Origin: a virus
Virus record (IMG/VR): IMGVR_UViG_3300028743_000025
Span: 1-27,329 of that record
DNA: 27,329 nucleotides
Direction: 5' to 3' (one strand)
Shown here: piece after piece, positions 22,810 through 27,329 of the stretch
How positions within the stretch are numbered: the stretch's first letter is position 1
Layout of the letters: each line of letters opens with the position of its first letter
Translations under genes and position numbers: made by a program
Notes under the pieces: model-generated
What the model saw: only the letters and a program-made list of their open reading frames with translations
Database searches by the model: none
Told to the model about the DNA's origin: nothing

Positions 22810-23579
22810 TTTCGCTCCAGAGTATCTTTTTTAAGAAGGTCGAAATAGCTGCCCGGTTCATAATCCTTGGTAATGTCAAACTCACAGCTTTCAATTTTTT
22901 TCTTGCCGTTACCCATCAGCACCCCCTTGACGTAGGCAACGGAATTCTTCCCCTGCTCCGCCGAAATTCTGAATGCCTCGACAATCGCGTCTCGTGGGTA
23001 ATGCTGGCATAGTTCGCTTGCCAGTTGGTTGCAGCCTGGGGGCATTGCGGTTTTGAAGTTGTCGGTGAAGAGGAATCGGAAGTCATTGATCGTCATCATC
23101 GCCTTTTGCTCTAGTGGTGCTAGGTAAGAAGGTGATGATGTAGGTTTTTCTTTATCTACTTCTACTTCTGTATTCTCCATCTCCTTCTTGGGGCCGACAC
23201 TCTCCTTTTTTTGTCCTGATTTTTTAGAGTATTCATCTCGGTATTTCAATATGTTAGGTATGGAGATAGTTAAAACATCCTTCATAGATAAATCATAGAT
23301 AGTCGATACATTAGGCGAACATTGTGCATAGATAAGCGATAGATTGCTCATACATTCGAACAAGATACGTGCTTTTTTGAGATGGTATACTCCGGTTAAT
23401 CTCATCCAATATGACATGGGATAAGAGACGCTGCACTTGTCTCCGTCCTTGCCAATTTGGTTCGCAACCGCCTCGACAATCAGCCACCAGAAACCATAAC
23501 CCTCAGCCCCATGGGATGCCAACAACGCGGCTAATTTTTCGTCAATATGCGAATCGGTCAAATGCTTAAACCATTTCAA
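22791..23579 (-). CDS. DUF4373 replication initiation protein (Lin1244-like)
   Basis: The 262-aa product starts MKWFKHLTDSHIDEKLAALLASHGAEGYGFWWLIVEAVANQIG, which is typical of the DUF4373 N-terminal domain of phage replication proteins. A Lys/Glu-rich linker (about 120-155) separates it from a C-terminal helical domain (NDFRFLFTDNFKTAMPPGCN to VAYVKGVLMGNG), similar to the DnaD/replisome-organiser plan. The protein likely binds the phage origin and recruits the host helicase. Its end overlaps the next gene by 19 bases. The ribosome site is weak (AGGCGGTG). Confidence 0.78.
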   Translation of the reverse strand: MKWFKHLTDSHIDEKLAALLASHGAEGYGFWWLIVEAVANQIGKDGDKCSVSYPMSYWMRLTGVYHLKKARILFECMSNLSLIYAQCSPNVSTIYDLSMKDVLTISIPNILKYRDEYSKKSGQKKESVGPKKEMENTEVEVDKEKPTSSPSYLAPLEQKAMMTINDFRFLFTDNFKTAMPPGCNQLASELCQHYPRDAIVEAFRISAEQGKNSVAYVKGVLMGNGKKKIESCEFDITKDYEPGSYFDLLKKDTLERKCNTTR

Positions 23580-23593
23580 ATTACACCGCCTTT

Positions 23594-23707
23594 TTAGGCC
23601 CGCAGTTCATCCAACAACTCAGAAGCCAGATCAATCGCTGCCTGCTGGACTTCATTACCCGACGCATGTACAATCAATGCAAGGGCTGTTTTCAGCCGCC
23701 TAGACAG
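23594..23707 (-). CDS. Candidate small ORF downstream of the ParB-like gene
   Basis: After the TAA of the ParB-like gene the same frame stays open for another 38 codons, ending at 23594. From a CTG at 23707 it reads LSRRLKTALALIVHASGNEV and then QQAAIDLASELLDELRA, a clearly amphipathic helix pair. There is no ATG and no good ribosome site. It is either a tiny gene with a rare start, or a tail of the ParB-like protein that is lost through, or reached by reading through, the stop. Confidence is low. Confidence 0.35.
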   Translation of the reverse strand: MSRRLKTALALIVHASGNEVQQAAIDLASELLDELRA

Positions 23708-23710
23708 TGT

Positions 23711-24394
23711 TTACCAATCAGTATGGGGGCGGCTCGGCTTGACATGCTTGGAGGTGGCCTTAATCTTCCCATGATCTTCGGCAACTTTCACAGCATCACG
23801 CAAAGTTTTGCCAGCTAACAGCGATCCTTCTTGCCGGACGGTATTTACCGCCAACGTTGCGGACACTTGCCCCTGCTCAACCATTTGGACGACATCAGCG
23901 GGTGCTTCTAGAAGAGCAAGGGCATTCGTAATTGTAGTAGTGGAGACACCCCGGCGCTGGGCTATTTCTTGAGCCGTCCATCCGAATGTTGTAAGGCGTT
24001 TAATGGCTTTTGCTGTTTCGAGAGGTTTAAGGGGAAGGCCATCGTTTGAATTGAGAAGGTCAAGCGTGCGCTCTTCTTCGTTTTGGGTGTTTGCAATAGC
24101 AAGGATACCCTTAATAGGCGCTCCTTCTTCTTTTGCTAGTACGAATGCCCTGCGACGGCAATAACCCGCTACAACGTAAATTTCGCCGTTTTCCTGGCAT
24201 ATCGTGATCGGGGGAAATGCGGTTGTTCCTCCGGCGTGGATAGCATCCGCCATTTTACGGATATGCGCTTGAGTTTCGGGGCTATCCATATCGCGGACGT
24301 TATAACCTGGGCGCTCTTTGATTGCTTCGGGCTGAAAAAGAAAACTGTCGCCACCACGCCCCACGCATGCCTCATGTTCTTTCAACCTTGCCAT
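23711..24394 (-). CDS. ParB-like DNA-binding protein
   Basis: From the ATG at 24394 with AAGGAGG before it, the product is 227 aa. It has the ParB N-terminal pattern: PGYNVRDMD, PPITICQENGEIYVVAG and GYCRRRAFVLAKEEG (77-91, the GxxRRxA box), then ALLE near a helix-turn-helix at about 139-162 (TAQEIAQRRGVSTTTITNAL). A basic tail follows. In phages such proteins act in partition, transcription control or as DNA nicking enzymes. The gene sits behind a long structured leader. No ParA neighbour is visible, so partition is not proven. Confidence 0.8.
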   Translation of the reverse strand: MARLKEHEACVGRGGDSFLFQPEAIKERPGYNVRDMDSPETQAHIRKMADAIHAGGTTAFPPITICQENGEIYVVAGYCRRRAFVLAKEEGAPIKGILAIANTQNEEERTLDLLNSNDGLPLKPLETAKAIKRLTTFGWTAQEIAQRRGVSTTTITNALALLEAPADVVQMVEQGQVSATLAVNTVRQEGSLLAGKTLRDAVKVAEDHGKIKATSKHVKPSRPHTDW

Positions 24395-24436
24395 TGTCGG
24401 CCTCCTTAAAATGGGTGTTTGCCGCTGAAACAATAA

Positions 24437-24528
24437 GCCCCTAAGGGAATCTGCACATTCCGCCTAGGGGCCATTGTCCTTCGCTGGCAATGCCAGTAAA
24501 AGGATTATCTGCATAGCCGGGTGCAGCC
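24437..24528 (-). promoter_or_regulatory. Structured leader with three hairpins upstream of the ParB-like gene
   Basis: Leftward from the promoter, the leader first holds CTGCA/TGCAG (24511-24528), then the near-perfect palindrome CTGGCAATGCCAG (24484-24496), then a long hairpin with GCCCCTA (24437-24443) paired to TAGGGGC (24465-24471) and GGAAT/ATTCC inside it (24446-24450, 24457-24461). No T run follows the last, so it is not a standard terminator. The order suggests control at RNA level, or binding by the ParB-like protein. Confidence 0.45.
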
Positions 24529-24550
24529 GACTTTTGCTATTCAATTTTGC

Positions 24551-24652
24551 CTATACTATACGCCATCCTCGTCTTTTTTGCAAGCATTCCGATATTTCGA
24601 CGCCGTCTGTTCCAAAATGCCCATATTTTTTGCCAATAAGTCCGAAATCCAT
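24551..24652 (-). CDS. Possible 33-aa protein upstream of the promoter
   Basis: The frame starts at the ATG at 24652 after AAGGATAGGAC and reads MDFGLIGKKYGHFGTDGVE, then ISECLQKRRGWRIV, ending in TAG. It directly follows the zinc-ribbon gene. The promoter for the ParB-like gene lies inside its end. It is short and unrecognised, so it is listed as a candidate only. Confidence 0.3.
   Translation of the reverse strand: MDFGLIGKKYGHFGTDGVEISECLQKRRGWRIV
24555..24583 (-). promoter_or_regulatory. Promoter of the ParB-like gene
   Basis: Leftward TTGCAA (24583-24578) and TATAGT (24560-24555) are 17 bases apart, with a 5-of-6 -10 and a 4-of-6 -35. Transcription would begin near 24548 and read the structured leader. 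Confidence 0.6.
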
Positions 24653-24677
24653 GTCCTATCCTTTCCGGGGGTGTTGG

Positions 24678-24908
24678 TTAATCGCAGGTCTTGTGCCAGA
24701 TGATTCCGTCATCATCTCTGAAATGCTTTTGTCCTTCGAGGATTGGCAGACCACAACTTTCACAATCCCCAATTACTGCTTTACCGTCGATCGTCATAAC
24801 CTCAGCGTTTGGATATGCTCGTTGGAATGCCCCTATCGCTTTATCTAAATCGGTTTCTTTTGTGATGTGGCACACCTCTTCTTCTGGGATTACGCCAGTT
24901 ATTTTCAT
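24678..24908 (-). CDS. Small zinc-ribbon-like protein
   Basis: The 76-aa product starts MKITGVIPEEEVCHITKET and ends with IGDCESCGLPILEGQKHFRDDDGIIWHKTC: CESC plus HKTC gives two Cys pairs or a Cys-Cys-His-Cys set that would bind zinc. The middle is helical (LDKAIGAFQRAYPNAEV). A GGGAGAGAAG ribosome site lies before the ATG. It is probably a small regulator or adaptor of the early region. The role is not known. Confidence 0.65.
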   Translation of the reverse strand: MKITGVIPEEEVCHITKETDLDKAIGAFQRAYPNAEVMTIDGKAVIGDCESCGLPILEGQKHFRDDDGIIWHKTCD

Positions 24909-24939
24909 CTCTTCTCTCCCTTCGGCCCTATGGGCGGGG

Positions 24940-25101
24940 TTAATCGTTTTCTATAAAACATTGACCAATACTTTCGTCGCTGCTCATGGCCAGTTTATGT
25001 AGTTGTTCCGGTGTGAGGTCGATATGCACGCTTCGGTAGTTGCAGGGGTCTTGAAGATGGATAAATGGTGATAAGTCGCGTATTATTACAGTCAGTTTCA
25101 T
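24940..25101 (-). CDS. Small hypothetical protein (53 aa)
   Basis: This 53-codon frame starts at the ATG at 25101 with an AAAGGAG seven bases ahead. It reads MKLTVIIRDLSPFIHLQD, then YRSVHIDLTPEQLHKLAMSS and ends IGQCFIEND. The LTPEQLHKL segment is a helix cap typical of small DNA-binding or adaptor proteins. It is too short for a 60-codon cut-off but has good support. It lies between two early genes, both on the same strand. Confidence 0.6.
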   Translation of the reverse strand: MKLTVIIRDLSPFIHLQDPCNYRSVHIDLTPEQLHKLAMSSDESIGQCFIEND

Positions 25102-25105
25102 TTTT

Positions 25106-25399
25106 TCACTCCTTTATGGCGCTGATGATGGCTATCTGGGCGTCGTTTACCCCGTGCAGCCATGCGTCCTGGCTGTTGGTTAGTGCCCCTTCCGAGTTGG
25201 CCCCTGATGGGTTAATTACGGCATCCTGTACGGCGTTTATGCACCGCGCCCGTTCTCTCTGCTCCCCGGCGGCTAGACCGGCGTGGAAACCGTCTTTAAC
25301 TACCCTTGTTACCGAGTCGTGAATAAATGGTATTGGAGTCCCATCCGTGGCGATAGCCCACCACTCTTCAAACATCTGCTCCGGAGCCTTACCACTCAT
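25106..25399 (-). CDS. Small hypothetical protein, phage accessory
   Basis: The 97-aa product begins MSGKAPEQMFEEWWAIATDG and has FIHDSVTRVVKDGFHAGLAAGEQRERARCINAV, a helical pattern common in small phage accessory proteins of the early region. The end is helical too. The ATG overlaps the previous stop as ATGA. No catalytic motif is seen. The function is unknown. Confidence 0.6.
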   Translation of the reverse strand: MSGKAPEQMFEEWWAIATDGTPIPFIHDSVTRVVKDGFHAGLAAGEQRERARCINAVQDAVINPSGANSEGALTNSQDAWLHGVNDAQIAIISAIKE

Positions 25400-25722
25400 A
25401 AATCCTCCAGGTGGTACTTAGCTTTGATATCAGCTATAGCGCATAGGTATGCAGAAGGCCCATCAAACCACGATCTATTATCTATTAAAATTATGATCTC
25501 CCGCGCCGTTTCTTGCCGGGTCGTCTCTATAACTTTGTCGTGGTCGGTAAGACAATCAACGCATATTTCTTTGTCGGTGAGGACCTTCAGCGCGTCCCGT
25601 TCCTTGGTAAGCTCTGCCATCTGGACGCGGAGACAGTCAATCTCATCATTCAGCCCATTAATAATTGATGTATTTTCATAGTCAGCGTTGCAGAGTTGTG
25701 TATTTGTACGTTTGTCGCTCAT
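25396..25722 (-). CDS. Small coiled-coil protein
   Basis: The 108-aa product has a long helix (IINGLNDEIDCLRVQMAELTKERDALKVLTDKE) that looks like a coiled coil, then CVDCLTDHDKVIETTRQETAREIII, with a CxxC pair that could bind metal. The end is short and charged. It is coupled to both neighbours by ATGA overlaps. It may form dimers or bind a partner. Its role is unknown. Confidence 0.6.
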   Translation of the reverse strand: MSDKRTNTQLCNADYENTSIINGLNDEIDCLRVQMAELTKERDALKVLTDKEICVDCLTDHDKVIETTRQETAREIIILIDNRSWFDGPSAYLCAIADIKAKYHLEDL

Positions 25723-26195
25723 CCCTGCACCTCCTGTAAAACAGCACGAGCAATGCTTGAATCTTCCCAGTCCTTTCCGTGGCTCAATTTTTCCAGCACC
25801 TCTCTATACCGGGCGTTCTCGACCTCCACCGCTGCATTGTCGTGGTAGTACGTCCGACCAGCGGGCCGGGTTTTGAGAGCGGAGTTCTCGGTTTGTAGTC
25901 CAGCACGTATCTCGTTCGCAGTGAGAAGCGCGTCGTTTAGCCACCGGATATGCCAGTTCTCGTGCATGATGCAGTCCTGAGCGCTACAGGAAGCCATTTT
26001 ATGCTGGTATTCGCAGACCTCGCACATATCGTCATAGCAGCATTGATTTTCCTCTTCTTCTGCCAATTCAAAAGCCCCAAGAAGATGGTCAATGCACCAT
26101 TCGGCCTCTTCGATAATTTTAGGAGTGCCCAGCAAATCCCACGTTTTTCTGGATTTCCACAATGCCACTCTTTCCTTTAACTCGTTGTCACTCAT
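25719..26195 (-). CDS. Cys-rich and coiled-coil hypothetical protein
   Basis: The 158-aa product has an N-terminal helical part (DNELKERVALWKSRKTW), a Cys/Glu-rich middle with CCYDDMCEVCEYQHKMASCSAQDC, which is a possible zinc site, and a helical C-terminus (LTANEIRAGLQTENSALK). The ATG overlaps the preceding reading frame by eight bases. I do not recognise the family. It belongs to a row of small coupled early genes. Confidence 0.6.
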   Translation of the reverse strand: MSDNELKERVALWKSRKTWDLLGTPKIIEEAEWCIDHLLGAFELAEEEENQCCYDDMCEVCEYQHKMASCSAQDCIMHENWHIRWLNDALLTANEIRAGLQTENSALKTRPAGRTYYHDNAAVEVENARYREVLEKLSHGKDWEDSSIARAVLQEVQG

Positions 26196-26334
26196 GGGGG
26201 GTCTCCACTCGTTTGATGGTCTTCTCCAACTTTGCTATAGCACCCAGCAGCGTTTTAGACTGTTTCCACTATTGATGTTTGGCCGCAAGCAATAGAGATT
26301 TGCATTCTTTGACTGTCAATTTTTCAAAAGCCAT
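26188..26334 (-). pseudogene. Small gene interrupted by an in-frame amber codon
   Basis: From the ATG at 26334 (GGAGGAG five bases ahead) the frame reads MAFEKLTVKECKSLLLAAKHQ, then TAG at 26271-26269, then WKQSKTLLGAIAKLEKTIKR and VETPHE to a TGA that overlaps the next start. Both halves look like one helical protein, and the second half is conserved in composition. It may have been broken by a point mutation, or the amber is read through. TAG is used as a normal stop by at least four other genes here, so a change of genetic code is not supported. Confidence in the protein frame is fair; its state is open. Confidence 0.5.
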
Positions 26335-26371
26335 ATCTCCTCCATCCTGTTAATTGTTAGCGGGGGCCGGT

Positions 26372-26986
26372 CTAAACCCCACTTTTGCCTCGGTACCGGT
26401 CCACAACTTGCGTTACATGATCTTCTTCACCGTCACGGTGCTCCGCGACGTACTTCCGCAGATACGACTGCACGGCCTGATACCATTCCTTTGCCGTAAC
26501 TTGGATCAGGCCCATGTGCCCATGTTTTCCATCCGGTTGTGCCGATCTCATGTACTCTTGCAGCTCACCAGATGCCCAGGCGCGGGGAAGGTACAGCCAC
26601 CATGGCTCCAGGCAAAGAGATAATTTGTCGGCCATACAGAGCCGGGAGGGCTGATGCCCCACTTGCTTTGCCAGAAAACGAGAGTGAAACAGGCAAAACC
26701 AGCGCCATGTGTAATTGTGATCTGCCGCATAACCTTTCCTGCGGATTATGCGCGGCCAGTCAAAGAGCTTGTGCATGATTATCGCCCCACGGTATGGGTG
26801 CAGGCCGCCTACCGCTCCGTCCATTTCAGGGCATCCCCAATACCCCCAATCATGAACAATGAACGCCACCCATAGGCGCGGGTCAAAAGGAAAACCATAG
26901 AGCTTCCACCAGGCCAGCGCCACCCAAAGAGGATGAATAAACACTTGATGCACCCCGAAAAGTAATGATTTTGTCCCAACCTTCAT
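26372..26986 (-). CDS. HD-domain-like protein
   Basis: From the ATG at 26986 (TGGGAGGATATGCA upstream) the product is 204 aa. Residues that suit an HD fold are His18, His45-Asp46 (FIVHDWGYWG), His101 (FHSRFL) and Asp120 (RLCMADKLSL), in the order H...HD...H...D. Such enzymes are metal-dependent phosphohydrolases acting on nucleotides. The N-terminal part is unusually rich in Trp and Phe (WVALAWWKLYGFPF), so a membrane-near location is possible. It may clean up nucleotides for phage DNA synthesis, but the substrate is unknown. The gene overlaps the 32-aa ORF as ATGA. Confidence 0.65.
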   Translation of the reverse strand: MKVGTKSLLFGVHQVFIHPLWVALAWWKLYGFPFDPRLWVAFIVHDWGYWGCPEMDGAVGGLHPYRGAIIMHKLFDWPRIIRRKGYAADHNYTWRWFCLFHSRFLAKQVGHQPSRLCMADKLSLCLEPWWLYLPRAWASGELQEYMRSAQPDGKHGHMGLIQVTAKEWYQAVQSYLRKYVAEHRDGEEDHVTQVVDRYRGKSGV

Positions 26987-27081
26987 TGCATATCCTCCCA
27001 TGACAGGGCTTTCCACGCCGCCCCGCTGTTAATTTGGTGGCAAATCTGACACCATTTTGTTGACGCCAGCAATATGGTCAC
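26983..27081 (-). CDS. Possible 32-aa CxxC protein
   Basis: A GTG at 27081 overlaps the TGA of the upstream HNH-like gene, with AAAGGA ahead. The frame reads MTILLASTKWCQICHQINSG and AAWKALSWEDMQ, ending in a TGA that overlaps the next ATG. The CQIC pair could bind metal. Being coupled on both sides makes it plausible, although 32 aa is very short. Confidence 0.45.
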   Translation of the reverse strand: MTILLASTKWCQICHQINSGAAWKALSWEDMQ

Positions 27082-27329
27082 TGTAATCCTTTCAATTTTG
27101 CCTTGTACGTAGCGTTTATTTTGCAGATAAGAGCTTCTATGTCAACGTGCCACAATAAATATACCGAAGGGCCAGTTTGGTGCCGCCAAGCATGGCATTT
27201 GCGGCATAACGGTATAGTTTTGTCGTCCCCTGCTTTGATCCCCATCCCATGTGGCCCTTCGTGATGACTCTCGTTAGGGCCTAACTTGCCGCATCCGGCG
27301 CATGGTAGCGTCCTAGCAAAACTGAGGCG
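27078..27329 (-). CDS. HNH/DUF968-like nuclease-type protein (partial, start beyond window)
   Basis: The frame is open from the window edge to a TGA at 27078-27080, 83 codons. It contains LPCAGCGKLGPNESHHEGPHG and MGIKAGDDKTIPLCRKCHAWRH, with two Cys pairs and a His-His, a pattern of DUF968/Ref-like HNH proteins. These bind zinc and may cut DNA in recombination or replication. The N-terminus is outside the window, so the start and total length are unknown. It sits at the head of a leftward chain that includes the HD-domain-like gene. Confidence 0.7.
   Translation of the reverse strand, partial: RLSFARTLPCAGCGKLGPNESHHEGPHGMGIKAGDDKTIPLCRKCHAWRHQTGPSVYLLWHVDIEALICKINATYKAKLKGLQ

Noticed and set aside
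24437-24471. Intrinsic terminator upstream of the ParB-like gene
   Set aside because: The hairpin is convincing but no T run follows on either strand, and it lies between a promoter and its gene.
1-27329. Recoding of TAG as an amino acid across the phage
   Set aside because: TAG is the natural stop of the short chaperone, the 66-aa protein, the 170-aa protein and the HD-domain-like protein.
1-27329. CRISPR array, insertion sequence, integrase or attachment site
   Set aside because: No regularly spaced repeats, transposase motifs or integrase motifs were seen in any frame.

Overview
This window is part of the genome of a contractile-tailed (myovirus-type) bacteriophage or a prophage of that kind. 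Three things support this: an almost complete, tightly packed head-neck-tail operon, a DNA-packaging terminase, and an early region of small proteins with replication and DNA-modification genes. The sheath (DUF3383) and tube (DUF3277) families, together with DUF1073, DUF2213, DUF2184 and DUF4054 proteins, match a well-known group of myophages of Gram-negative bacteria. The host cannot be named from the sequence. No integrase, cI-like repressor, lysis cassette, DNA polymerase, tRNA or CRISPR array was seen.

Layout. (1) Positions 17285 down to 1 form the leftward late region: a 58-aa ORF, terminase small and large subunits, portal, Mu F-like minor head protein, a strong terminator hairpin, an exported protein of unknown role, a protease/scaffold fusion with an internal scaffold start, cement protein, major capsid protein, head-tail connectors, neck terminator, sheath, tube, tail assembly chaperone with a -1 frameshift, tape measure with a lytic transglycosylase domain, Dit-like protein, baseplate plug, hub, spike, and a baseplate wedge-like protein cut by the window edge. 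Most cistrons touch or overlap (ATGA or TAATG), so they are probably translationally coupled. (2) Positions 17009-18580 form a control region: possible DnaA boxes, a perfect 26-bp palindrome, a predicted stem-loop, divergent promoters, and four tiny rightward genes separated by small hairpins and closed by a bidirectional terminator. (3) Positions 27329 down to 18665 form the leftward early region: an HNH/DUF968-like protein (partial), a 32-aa CxxC ORF, an HD-domain-like protein, a small gene broken by an in-frame amber codon, several small hypothetical proteins, a ParB-like protein behind a structured leader, a DUF4373 replication protein, a 170-aa protein, an SNF2 helicase-DNA methyltransferase fusion, two tiny proteins, and a PAPS-reductase-like protein.

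How it fits together. Early leftward genes would start replication and modify or process DNA; the rightward tiny genes are probably early host-takeover or regulatory proteins. The late leftward transcript would begin at the promoter near 17527-17554 and run through packaging, head and tail genes. The hairpin at the very start of that transcript and the terminator inside the operon together suggest, but do not prove, RNA-based antitermination.

The points most worth a second look are: the SNF2-methyltransferase fusion next to an Fe-S-signature PAPS-reductase-like enzyme; the structured divergent control region with two promoters that share their spacer sequence; the broken or readthrough gene at 26188-26334; and the tiny genes with intercistronic hairpins.
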